Source: an uncultured Clostridia bacterium (lineage in GTDB: Bacteria > Bacillota > Clostridia > UBA1381). Taken from it: a DNA stretch of 9,337 bases. This document shows positions 1 to 6,671 of this stretch, piece by piece. The notes beneath the pieces were generated by a model. The model saw only the letters and a list, made by a program, of their open reading frames with translations. It did no database searches and was not told where the DNA came from. Numbering within the stretch: position 1 is the first letter of the stretch; every line of letters begins with the position of its first letter. Location of the stretch: assembly GCA_934454745.1 (NCBI GenBank), contig CAKSGP010000031.1:1-9337 (forward strand). The letters are read 5' to 3'. Both the position numbers and the translations under genes were made by a program.

Positions 1-63
1 TGCCGATTCATCGAATGGGTTTAACTCGCCTTTAATTACTTTAACACATACTAAAATCTTCAT
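1..63 (-). CDS. etfB: Electron transfer flavoprotein beta subunit, N-terminal fragment (cut by left edge)
   Basis: Only the first 21 codons are in the window. They read MKILVCVKV and, a few residues on, LNPFDES, which matches the usual start of EtfB/FixA proteins: a beta strand opening the nucleotide-binding fold, then an (I/L)NPFD segment. EtfB pairs with EtfA to carry electrons from flavin dehydrogenases. The ATG (61-63) lies inside the 3' end of the FGGY kinase gene, which it overlaps by 23 bp in another frame. A modest ribosome-binding site, GGAAGAG (74-80), sits 10 bases upstream. The FAD oxidase and Fe-S protein in the same operon are the natural partners of an Etf, which supports the call. 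The fragment is short, so the assignment rests on motif memory plus context. etfA would be expected just beyond the left edge. Confidence 0.78.
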   Translation of the reverse strand, partial: MKILVCVKVIKGELNPFDESA

Positions 64-1525
64 TGTTATATATCTCTTCCATAGCTTTTTGTGCCGCCTT
101 GTATTTCTTGAACAATTTAGCATATTTGTCGGTGTTTTGAACGTCCGGCACTGTTTTTGATACTGTTTCGTTGCACTGTTCTACTGCCGATTCAGGACTT
201 TCAAACATTCCAATCTTTACACCTGCAAGCATTGCACTGCCAAGGGATGAGTCGGAATAACGTTTCTCAATAAAGGTCATTCCTAACGCATCAGATACAA
301 TCTGACGCCATAGCGGACTTTTACCGCCGCCGCCAATTATTACTGCCTCGTCATCGTGCGGTATTCCAAGCTCCTCTAACGCAAGACGGCAGTCAAGCAT
401 ACTCATCGCCACACCCTCCAGTACTGCACGAGTAAAGTGCGCCTTTGTATGCGATGCACGTATACCGATAAAATCAGCACACAGTTTCGGGTTTGCATAC
501 GGTGTCAACTCCCCGTTAAGGTACGGGTGGAACACAAGCCCGTCAGCTCCGACAGGTATTTTTGATGCGCCTTCATCAAGTTCCTTATAGTCCTCGCCAA
601 ATGTGTCACGATACCATCTGTACGATGCCGCACATGATTTTGTGGCGGTACCCGGATAGTAGAGTCCGTCTATAACATGTGAGTAGTTTATTATATTTGT
701 ATCGGGATACGGCTTATCTGTAACAACACAAATTCTGCCTGCCGTTGCAAGCTTTAATGTCATCTGTCCCTGCTTCACAGCACCGGATGCGAACACCTCC
801 ATAACTGTATCAGTTGTTCCGCACAATACAGGTGTATCCTCACAAAGTCCTGTTATTTCAGCCGCTTCTTTTGTGATATTCCCAACAATGTCTGTCGGTT
901 TAACAAGCTTTGGTAACATTGATGTGTCAATATCTAATATATTGCATAGTTCCTCACTCCAATCCATCGTATTGAAGTCAAACATCATACTGCCTTCCGC
1001 TTCAATGAAGTCGGTTACATAGTCGCCTGTCAGTTTGTGACGTACATAGTCCTTTGCAAACACGATTTTTCTGACCTTTTTCCATATTTGTGGCTCGTTA
1101 TTTTTAACCCATAAAAGTTCAGGCAACGTCCATATTGTATCAGGATTATGCAGTACCTGTGTTTTTATTGTATCTAAGTAGTTTTCTTTCAAAAATTCCA
1201 CTTCTTGAGTACTGCGAGTGTCTGTCCAATATATCGCAGGACGCAATACGTTAAAGTTCTCGTCCATTATGACTGCCGTATGAGTTGCAGCATCAAGTGA
1301 TATTGCAGATATATCCCCACTGTCTATACCGCTTTTATTCAGTACATTTTTTATATTCTCACACGCCGCATTAAACCAATCGTCAGGATTTTGCTCTGTC
1401 CAACCGGGTTTGGGGTATAATGTAGGATACTCAAGTGAGCTTTCCGCTACAATTCTACCATCGCCCGACAGCAATGTTGCCTTTGACGCTCCCCCGCCAA
1501 AATCTATACCAAGTACATATTTCAT
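41..1525 (-). CDS. FGGY-family carbohydrate kinase (xylulokinase-like)
   Basis: A full-length 494-residue ATP-dependent sugar kinase of the FGGY family (usual length about 480-520), predicted to be cytoplasmic. The N-terminal phosphate-binding loop is GIDFGGGASK (residues 6-15). The sugar-side motifs PGWTEQNP (40-47) and YWTDTR (99-104) resemble xylulokinases. GTTDT (236-240) carries the likely catalytic base Asp239, and the C-terminal ATP-site motif GGGGKSPLW is at 398-406. Family knowledge says these enzymes phosphorylate ketoses or polyols such as xylulose, fuculose or ribulose; the sequence alone does not fix the substrate. The ATG (1523-1525) lies 9 bp after the DUF4867 gene. Its Shine-Dalgarno TGAGGT (1532-1537) contains that gene's TGA stop, indicating translational coupling. 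The 3' end overlaps the start of etfB. It is the second sugar kinase in this operon, so it probably acts on a different intermediate from the PfkB kinase. Confidence 0.9.
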   Translation of the reverse strand: MKYVLGIDFGGGASKATLLSGDGRIVAESSLEYPTLYPKPGWTEQNPDDWFNAACENIKNVLNKSGIDSGDISAISLDAATHTAVIMDENFNVLRPAIYWTDTRSTQEVEFLKENYLDTIKTQVLHNPDTIWTLPELLWVKNNEPQIWKKVRKIVFAKDYVRHKLTGDYVTDFIEAEGSMMFDFNTMDWSEELCNILDIDTSMLPKLVKPTDIVGNITKEAAEITGLCEDTPVLCGTTDTVMEVFASGAVKQGQMTLKLATAGRICVVTDKPYPDTNIINYSHVIDGLYYPGTATKSCAASYRWYRDTFGEDYKELDEGASKIPVGADGLVFHPYLNGELTPYANPKLCADFIGIRASHTKAHFTRAVLEGVAMSMLDCRLALEELGIPHDDEAVIIGGGGKSPLWRQIVSDALGMTFIEKRYSDSSLGSAMLAGVKIGMFESPESAVEQCNETVSKTVPDVQNTDKYAKLFKKYKAAQKAMEEIYNNEDFSMC

Positions 1526-1534
1526 ATCATTACC

Positions 1535-2152
1535 TCAATATTCAATCTTATAGTTTTCACCATATATGCCTGCAATAACGCCACGATTAATCAGTGCCAG
1601 ATTATCCTCGTGTGCCATAATCCACTTGTTTGTGCGGAATAGGAGCTTGTCGTCAGGTGTAAACTCTAAATCGGTGTTTGTGCCCTTTAAAAGACCTACA
1701 ACACAACCAAAGCCTGATTTTGCAGTTTCTATCGGACAGAAATGCAATGTCGTTGCATACACCTCTATTGCTTGACCTTTTCTAACGTGGAATGCCTTTA
1801 CTTTGGCAGAATCGTATTTATTGTCCTCCTCAATATCACGAACATCACCAAGTAACAAAATCAAATCTGTTGTGGCAATGTTGATTTCGGAGCATTTATG
1901 CCACTCAAGAGCATTTAACATATTACTATGGCCATAGCAGTAGCCAAGCTGGGTGGACATTCCGCCAAAATATTCATTTTGAATAGTTTTCATAATTTCA
2001 AGCCTCTCAAATTCATCCACAGATGCCTTGTAGATACTGCCTTGTGTTGGCATTTCAAACTTTTCAGCCTCTGAAATTATTTCAGTTGTATCAATATCTA
2101 TCACCCTGCCCAACTTCGTAAATTCCTTGTCGCATACTTCATAAATTTTCAT
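1535..2152 (-). CDS. DUF4867-like cupin-type protein of unknown function
   Basis: A 205-residue soluble protein with no signal peptide or membrane segment. It matches my recollection of the DUF4867 family, small proteins found next to carbohydrate genes, with no function known to me. The core YFGGMSTQLGYC (61-72), GHSNMLNALEWH (74-85), SEINIATTD (88-96), LILLLG (97-102) and EVYATTLHFCP (130-140) looks like a double-stranded beta-helix. His75, Glu83, His85, Glu89 and His137 are plausible metal ligands of the kind seen in cupin isomerases and lyases; this is inference from spacing, not a proven site. The ATG (2150-2152) has AAGGAG (2161-2166) 8 bases upstream. It follows the epimerase gene across a 59-bp gap with a hairpin, and ends 9 bp before the FGGY kinase. 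A sugar isomerase or lyase role in the same pathway is a guess. Confidence 0.8.
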   Translation of the reverse strand: MKIYEVCDKEFTKLGRVIDIDTTEIISEAEKFEMPTQGSIYKASVDEFERLEIMKTIQNEYFGGMSTQLGYCYGHSNMLNALEWHKCSEINIATTDLILLLGDVRDIEEDNKYDSAKVKAFHVRKGQAIEVYATTLHFCPIETAKSGFGCVVGLLKGTNTDLEFTPDDKLLFRTNKWIMAHEDNLALINRGVIAGIYGENYKIEY

Positions 2153-2174
2153 ACAATCTTCTCCTTATGGCACA

Positions 2175-2204
2175 AACACATAGCCAAATGGTCAGCTATG
2201 TGTT
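2175..2204 (-). promoter_or_regulatory. Perfect 10-bp intergenic hairpin between epimerase and DUF4867 genes
   Basis: The arms AACACATAGC (2175-2184) and GCTATGTGTT (2195-2204) are exact reverse complements around a 10-base loop. The structure fills the largest intergenic gap of the window (2153-2211), after the epimerase stop (2212-2214) and before the ribosome-binding site of the next gene (2161-2166). In the transcribed direction it is followed by TGTGCC rather than a U-run, so it is not a standard intrinsic terminator. An mRNA processing or stabilising stem, or a partial terminator setting the expression ratio of the two operon halves, fits better. The pairing is directly visible; the role is inferred. 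Confidence 0.6.
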
Positions 2205-2211
2205 AGCAATT

Positions 2212-3069
2212 TTATAAAATTATACTGTGCAACAATACCTTTTCGGCATTTGCTTCCAGCTTAACAATACCGCGTTTTTTTGTAATGTCTAAGTCGCTGT
2301 CGGCAAAGTCGGGAATTCCGCACCAAGGTTCAATGCAAATGTAATTTGCGTGTGTCTTTGGCTTTGTCCATACAAAAAGGTAGTCAAAACCATTGAACTC
2401 AACTCTCAGGCTTTTTCCGCTTGCTCTATGCACCAAATCCACACCCCTTGACTTTAAGTTAAGGAATGTAAGTGCATCAATGTTAAAGAAGTCATATTTA
2501 AGCGGAAGCTCTCTGCCCTCGCCTACCGAATAGGTGTTGTATTCCAACAGATTTCCGTCTAAAATGTTGCAGGTGAACTCCTCCTCCTTGTCAAAGACAA
2601 GGCTGTATTCCTCAATTCCGCCGGGGCAAGCATACCCTTCATGTGCACCGATTGAGAAGTACATATCACCGTTACCTACATTTTTTACCGAATAACCTAC
2701 ATCAATTTTGTTATCAACTAATGTGTATGTAACTCTCAGCTCAAAATCAAAGGGGAACTGCTTTTTTGTCTCCTCGTTTGAACAAAGAATCAATGTTACA
2801 GAATCGCCCTCTGCCTGTTCAACTGCAAATTCTGCAAACCTTGCAAAACCATGCTTTTGAAGGGTGTACTCCTTACCTTCAAATATGTACTTATCATCTT
2901 TCAATCCACCGCAAATTGGGAACAGAAGAGGTGCCTGACCTGCCCATACATCAGGGTTACCCTCCCAAATTATTTCTGTGCCGTCCTTAACGACACTTTT
3001 AAGCTCGGCTCCCTTTGTGCTGATAACCGCAGTTATTATTCCATTTGAAATTGTTAGTCGTTGAGCCAC
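2212..3069 (-). CDS. Aldose 1-epimerase-like protein (LacX/GalM-type mutarotase)
   Basis: A 285-residue cytoplasmic protein of the aldose 1-epimerase superfamily, whose members interconvert alpha and beta anomers of sugars; many LacX-type members have untested substrates. The conserved elements are in order: PLLFPICGG (47-55), KHGFAR (72-77), SIGAHEGY (139-146) with the likely general acid His143, and CIEPWCGIPD (245-254) with the likely catalytic base Glu247. The length is normal for the LacX branch, which is shorter than GalM. The start is GTG (3067-3069), backed by TGAGG (3077-3081) at 7 bases; no ATG is nearby in frame. It overlaps the 3' end of iolB by 16 bp, indicating coupled translation. 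In this operon it probably supplies the correct anomer of a sugar or uronate to an isomerase or kinase. Confidence 0.88.
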   Translation of the reverse strand: MAQRLTISNGIITAVISTKGAELKSVVKDGTEIIWEGNPDVWAGQAPLLFPICGGLKDDKYIFEGKEYTLQKHGFARFAEFAVEQAEGDSVTLILCSNEETKKQFPFDFELRVTYTLVDNKIDVGYSVKNVGNGDMYFSIGAHEGYACPGGIEEYSLVFDKEEEFTCNILDGNLLEYNTYSVGEGRELPLKYDFFNIDALTFLNLKSRGVDLVHRASGKSLRVEFNGFDYLFVWTKPKTHANYICIEPWCGIPDFADSDLDITKKRGIVKLEANAEKVLLHSIIL

Positions 3070-3839
3070 TTGTGATCCTCATCTGTTGTCATATAGAAAC
3101 CGCGTACAGGACCTGCCATAATCCAGAGCATATAGTTTTTGTAACCCGGGGCAGTGTGGAACGGGTGGTATCCTCTTGGGATTTCAACAAAGTCACCTGA
3201 TTTAACAGTATAGGTTTCGTCAATATCGCCTTCTTTTGTATATACCTTTTGGATACCAAAGCCTTGTGGCTTGTCAAATTCGTAGTAGTAGATTTCCTCT
3301 GTGTTTGCCTCGATTGGCATATTCATATCGTCGTGCTTGTGTGGCGGAGAACTTGACCACTGTCCACCCTCTATGAAGCATTCACCGATATAAATCTGGT
3401 CTGCCTCAACACGCTCGTCGAGTATAAACATTGCGTGTCTTTCCCAGCCGGGCTTTCCCATTTCCTTTTCAATAACGTCCTCCGGCTTAATTAAAACAGG
3501 CTTATGGTCCTTTGTTGATGGGCACTTGGTAATCGCAATCTTTACGTCATTACAACCTGTGATTTTAAATGCGGTATTTCTCGGCACATAAACACAAGTA
3601 GCGTTACCGTCAAATACAGTTTCACGCTCACCGATATTCTCGTACTTAAAGCCGTCGCCTTCAACTGTGCATTTACCACTCAAAATAAGTACAGCAAATT
3701 CTTTGTTCTCTTCGTTATAGCTCTTTACTTCGCCTCCAGAAAGTCTGACCATATCAATTTCAACATTCTGACAAAAGCTGTCATCTTTTGTGAAAATCTG
3801 TGACTTGCCGAACTTTTTATTCCAGCTTCTCTTATACAT
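3054..3839 (-). CDS. iolB: 5-deoxy-glucuronate isomerase
   Basis: A 261-residue bicupin of the IolB/KduI family. In myo-inositol catabolism IolB converts 5-deoxy-glucuronate to 2-deoxy-5-keto-gluconate. The diagnostic stretch WSSSPPHKHD (161-170) gives metal ligands His167 and His169. EEIYYYEF (181-188) supplies the likely Glu182, and GDFVEIPRGYHP (215-226) supplies His225; KPGWERH (129-135) precedes them, and MAGPVRGFY near the end is also typical. The family tyrosine in WSSYPPHKHD is serine here, a minor change. I place the start at ATG (3837-3839) because AAAGGAG (3850-3856) lies 10 bases upstream; an in-frame GTG three codons earlier sits almost on top of that site. It overlaps the end of the PfkB kinase gene by 8 bp. 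No other classical inositol genes (iolG, iolE, iolD) are in the window, so its substrate may come from another source. Confidence 0.92.
   Translation of the reverse strand: MYKRSWNKKFGKSQIFTKDDSFCQNVEIDMVRLSGGEVKSYNEENKEFAVLILSGKCTVEGDGFKYENIGERETVFDGNATCVYVPRNTAFKITGCNDVKIAITKCPSTKDHKPVLIKPEDVIEKEMGKPGWERHAMFILDERVEADQIYIGECFIEGGQWSSSPPHKHDDMNMPIEANTEEIYYYEFDKPQGFGIQKVYTKEGDIDETYTVKSGDFVEIPRGYHPFHTAPGYKNYMLWIMAGPVRGFYMTTDEDHKWLND
3077..3081 (-). promoter_or_regulatory. Ribosome-binding site supporting the GTG start of the epimerase gene
   Basis: TGAGG on the minus strand, inside the end of iolB, lies 7 bases before the GTG at 3067-3069. The spacing is good and there is no competing ATG close by, so the GTG is the likely true start. 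Confidence 0.55.
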
Positions 3840-4743
3840 TAACTCCACGCTCCTTTAAAAATTCTATTGTTTCATCAAAACTTGGCACACCGTCTCTTGC
3901 ACCTAACTTTGTGCATTTAAGTGCAGAAACTGCACTTGAAAATACACATGACTCATAGTAATTATAACCCACACTTACAGAAAATGCAAATGCTCCGTGA
4001 AAAACATCGCCTGCGCCGTTGGAGTCAATTGCATTAACCTCAAATGACGGATATGATTTTACCTCGTTTCCGTCATATATAATGCCGCCCTTGACTCCTT
4101 GCGTGATTACTACAATCTCAGGTGAATATGTATCAAAAAGTCGCTTTGCCGCCTCCTCCGCAGTCTTTGCACCTGTGTGGCCTAATGCAAATTCCTCCGA
4201 CGGAATTAAAATATCAGCAAACGGTAACAGCTTATCTACATTATCATACAATCCGCCTGCATCATATAAAACCTTTGTACCGCTCTCTTTTGCAATTTTT
4301 GCACCCTCAATTGCGTTTTCAAGCTCGTTGCCGTCAACCATCAGAACTTTGGCATTGCGGATAGCATCAGCTCTATTTTTATCTATCTCAAAATCCGGCA
4401 AATTTGACTTGTTAAACACGCAAGTTCGGCTTGTACTTTCCTCACTTAAAATGATGTATGATGAAAATGATGACTTTCCCTCAACCATATCAACAAAATC
4501 AGTTGATATGCCAAACCGCTTCATATCCGCAAGCAGAAATTCGCCGCCGCTGTCTTTTGCAAGCGCGCCGATGTATGCGGCAGATGCACCAAGCTTTGAT
4601 GCCGCCACAAGCCCTGTACCGCAGGGCCCTCCGCCGCATTCTTTGACGCCGGTTGCTCTGAGCTTTGTATCCTCAGTAGGATAAAAGGGTGTTGTTATTA
4701 AGGTATCATACACATTTGCGCCTATTCCCACAATTTTATTCAT
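3832..4743 (-). CDS. PfkB-family carbohydrate kinase
   Basis: A 303-residue ATP-dependent kinase of the PfkB/ribokinase family, at the usual length. It has the N-terminal sugar-binding segment GIGANVYD (6-13), the di-glycine region GGGPCGTGLVAASKLG (37-52), VVITQGVKGG before the nucleotide site, and the C-terminal signature DSNGAGDVFHGAF. In this signature Asp246 is the catalytic base and GAG (243-245) the anion hole. The sequence FHGAF plus the later ALKCT resembles the ribokinase subgroup that contains sulfofructose kinase YihV, rather than typical IolC, though this is from memory. Lying directly between a class II aldolase (5 bp gap) and iolB (8 bp overlap), it most likely phosphorylates the ketose acid made by IolB (the IolC reaction) or a related ketose. 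Its ATG (4741-4743) has AAAGG (4754-4758) 10 bases upstream. Confidence 0.9.
   Translation of the reverse strand: MNKIVGIGANVYDTLITTPFYPTEDTKLRATGVKECGGGPCGTGLVAASKLGASAAYIGALAKDSGGEFLLADMKRFGISTDFVDMVEGKSSFSSYIILSEESTSRTCVFNKSNLPDFEIDKNRADAIRNAKVLMVDGNELENAIEGAKIAKESGTKVLYDAGGLYDNVDKLLPFADILIPSEEFALGHTGAKTAEEAAKRLFDTYSPEIVVITQGVKGGIIYDGNEVKSYPSFEVNAIDSNGAGDVFHGAFAFSVSVGYNYYESCVFSSAVSALKCTKLGARDGVPSFDETIEFLKERGVNV
3850..3856 (-). promoter_or_regulatory. Ribosome-binding site that sets the iolB start
   Basis: AAAGGAG on the minus strand lies 10 bases before the ATG at 3837-3839 but only 1 base before the in-frame GTG at 3846-3848. The spacing favours the ATG, giving a protein three residues shorter than the longest reading. 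The site is inside the 3' end of the PfkB kinase gene. Confidence 0.6.
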
Positions 4744-4748
4744 AGGTT

Positions 4749-5588
4749 TTACGCCTTTCCGTCAGCCCCAACCAACTTAATCTTTTCCATTGCAAGAGCC
4801 GTAACAGACTTGATTGCACCCTTCATAAATATGTCAATAGCAAGACTTCTTTGGGGATCATCAAGCGCTGCCTTTGTGCCCTCTGCAAATGCACAGCATA
4901 CGTCTGTGCCAATATTCATCTTACGGATACCGGCTTTGATTGCCGCTTTAACCTGGTCGTCAGGAATACCGCTTCCGCCGTGAAGTACCAATGGTGTACC
5001 GCCTGTTGCTTCACGTATAGCCTTAACTCTGTCAATATCGAGTTTTGGAGTCTTTTTATAATGGCCATGTGCGTTACCAATCAAAACTGCCAGACAGCAA
5101 ACGCCCGTTCTCTTTACAAATTCTGCCGCCTCATTAGGGTCGGTAAATTCGTCCATAGCGTCATCGTTTACACTACCGATATGTCCAAGCTCACCCTCAA
5201 CACCAACACCTATTGCGTCACAGATATCCACAATATGCTTTGTGTTTGCAATGTTCTCCTCAAACGGATGAACTGAACCATCATACATAACACCTGTTGC
5301 ACCCCAACGGAGAACCTTTATAGCCTCCATTTCAGAGGGACCATGGTCTAAGTGGAAGCAAATCGGAACAGTTGCACGATTTGCCGCAGCAACAACAGCA
5401 GGTGCAATATAAAAACCAACTTCCTCATTTACAAGTCTTGGATAAACCTGAATAATAACAGGTGCACGAAGTTCTTCTGCTGCATCAATTACACCCATAA
5501 TTGTTTCAATATTATATACATTAAATGCAGGAATGGCAAAGTTACCCTTTTCTGCCATACCAATAATTTCTTTAAGGTTTACAAGCAT
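4749..5588 (-). CDS. Class II (zinc) aldolase, FBA/GatY/IolJ family
   Basis: A 279-residue metal-dependent aldolase of the fructose-bisphosphate aldolase class II family, which cleaves ketose 1-phosphates or bisphosphates to DHAP plus an aldehyde. Visible site residues: HLDHG (79-83) with catalytic Asp81 and zinc ligand His82; VMYDGS (100-105); EGELGHIG (131-138); GNAHGHY (171-177) with zinc ligand His174; LHGGSGIP (202-209) with zinc ligand His203 and the phosphate loop; and NIGTD (225-229), also phosphate-binding. Next to a kinase and iolB, the attractive role is the IolJ reaction (2-deoxy-5-keto-gluconate 6-phosphate to DHAP and malonate semialdehyde), but tagatose- or fructose-phosphate cleavage cannot be excluded from sequence. 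Its ATG (5586-5588) lies inside the last codons of the Fe-S protein gene (10 bp overlap), with GAGGAGGT (5598-5605) as ribosome-binding site. Confidence 0.92.
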   Translation of the reverse strand: MLVNLKEIIGMAEKGNFAIPAFNVYNIETIMGVIDAAEELRAPVIIQVYPRLVNEEVGFYIAPAVVAAANRATVPICFHLDHGPSEMEAIKVLRWGATGVMYDGSVHPFEENIANTKHIVDICDAIGVGVEGELGHIGSVNDDAMDEFTDPNEAAEFVKRTGVCCLAVLIGNAHGHYKKTPKLDIDRVKAIREATGGTPLVLHGGSGIPDDQVKAAIKAGIRKMNIGTDVCCAFAEGTKAALDDPQRSLAIDIFMKGAIKSVTALAMEKIKLVGADGKA

Positions 5589-6655
5589 TTTGCCACAACC
5601 TCCTCAATTTTAAGAAGCTCCATACCCTCCGGCTTTGTAGCAGAAAGCATCGCATATTCAGCAACTGATGCTGTAACAACTGTTTTAGCCTTCTTTGGTG
5701 CATTTTCTGCATTAAACCAACGATTTTTTGCAACCTTTTCAATTACGTCGGGCATATACTCGTTCATAATAAGATTACCTGCAAGCATTGTGTGTTCACG
5801 GTTGAGAAGCATTTCGTTCACAGTTCCGCAAGCTGAAAGAATTTCGCGGATTGGCTCTGTTTCTTCCAAATCTCTTGCCAGAAGAGGACTGTGTTGTACA
5901 GTAAATTCAATACCGCAGTTTGTAACTTTCAATTTGCCGTCCTTGATAAGACCTGCAAGGAATTCAGTAAATGTAACAATTTCCGCAGTTACATCAATTC
6001 CGTACTCCTTGTATTCACGCTTCATAACCTTTGCATCTGCGGGGTCATAGCATACAACTGTCTTATAATTTGAAAGCGTCTTTGCACAAGACTCCATAAC
6101 AGCCTTTGCTTCTGCGGCCGCACCAAGCAAGAAGTCCATCGAGTAACCGCTGTTCGGCTCGTCCTTTAGCATAGTAAAGTCCACTCCTGCTTTTTTAAGC
6201 ACGTCAACTGCAACCTTTGCACAGCCTTTTGCACGTGCATCCTCGCCAAGGAAAAAGAGAATGTCTCCGCCCTTGATTTCAGGAATATTTTCATTTATAT
6301 CTGCACCGTAAATGTTGCCTTTTTCCTCAAAATTTTTGAGCATTGTCATAACATAGCTTGGGAGCTTGCCGTCAAGTGCGGCACCAAGTCTTGCTTCCTT
6401 AGCAAACATTACAGGGTCCCAACCTGTAACGCAGTCGGTCATACAACCGCCGCAAAGTGAACACTCATAAACGTTATTAATTATATCCTCTGAATACTCA
6501 ATAGCATCTCTTGCAACGAGCGACAAGCCCAAGGCTCTTGCACGTGCAGTATTTCTTTCCAAACCTGTTGCATTTCCGATTGGACATACGTGATGGCACA
6601 TCCAGCAAAAACGGCAGGAATCTATATGTTCTTTAGCTTTCTGTGAAAATTGCAT
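5579..6655 (-). CDS. Fe-S electron-transfer protein with two [4Fe-4S] motifs and degenerate CCG domains (GlcF/HdrD-like)
   Basis: A 358-residue cytoplasmic protein. The N-terminus holds two ferredoxin-type motifs: Cys14-x2-Cys17-x2-Cys20-x3-Cys24-Pro, and Cys65-x2-Cys68-x2-Cys71-x3-Cys75. The remainder (about 130-340) has the outline of the tandem CCG domains of GlcF, LutA and HdrD, but the cysteines are gone. The first CCG position reads EPNSGY (166-171), its Cys-Pro-x-Cys position reads DPADA (204-208), and the second domain reads QHSPL (254-258), MLAGN (290-294) and TASVAE (328-333). It lies 16 bp after the FAD oxidase, behind a consensus AAGGAGGT (6663-6670). It likely passes electrons between that flavoenzyme and Etf. 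Lacking the CCG ligands, it should not carry the non-cubane clusters of HdrB/HdrD. The alignment to CCG domains was made by eye. Confidence 0.85.
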   Translation of the reverse strand: MQFSQKAKEHIDSCRFCWMCHHVCPIGNATGLERNTARARALGLSLVARDAIEYSEDIINNVYECSLCGGCMTDCVTGWDPVMFAKEARLGAALDGKLPSYVMTMLKNFEEKGNIYGADINENIPEIKGGDILFFLGEDARAKGCAKVAVDVLKKAGVDFTMLKDEPNSGYSMDFLLGAAAEAKAVMESCAKTLSNYKTVVCYDPADAKVMKREYKEYGIDVTAEIVTFTEFLAGLIKDGKLKVTNCGIEFTVQHSPLLARDLEETEPIREILSACGTVNEMLLNREHTMLAGNLIMNEYMPDVIEKVAKNRWFNAENAPKKAKTVVTASVAEYAMLSATKPEGMELLKIEEVVAKCL

Positions 6656-6671
6656 ATCTATTACCTCCTTA

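Noticed and set aside
3846..3848. GTG as the start codon of iolB
   Set aside because: The only good ribosome-binding site (3850-3856) is one base away, too close; the ATG at 3837-3839 has proper spacing.
4486..4510. Perfect 9-bp inverted repeat (CATATCAAC / GTTGATATG, 7-base loop) inside the PfkB kinase gene
   Set aside because: It is AT-rich and within coding sequence; a 9-bp repeat of this kind is expected about once by chance in a window of this length. No terminator or operator features surround it.
4019..4684. Long plus-strand open frame (221 codons) opposite the PfkB kinase gene
   Set aside because: It is fully antisense to a well-supported kinase. Its translation is serine/proline-rich with no recognisable motif, as expected of a mirror frame.
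3054..5588. Calling this a standard myo-inositol (iol) operon
   Set aside because: iolG, iolE, iolD and iolA are not in the window, the PfkB kinase signature looks closer to the YihV group than to IolC, and the flavin/Fe-S/Etf genes are foreign to standard iol operons.
3832..5588. Sulfoglycolysis (sulfofructose kinase plus aldolase)
   Set aside because: The kinase resembles the YihV subgroup, but the aldolase is zinc class II rather than the class I type of YihT, and there is no sulfoquinovosidase or sulfolactaldehyde reductase in the window.
5352..6050. Plus-strand open frame (232 codons) across the aldolase and Fe-S genes
   Set aside because: It is antisense to two conserved genes, and its Asn/Cys/Ser-rich translation shows no domain. 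No convincing ribosome-binding site was seen.
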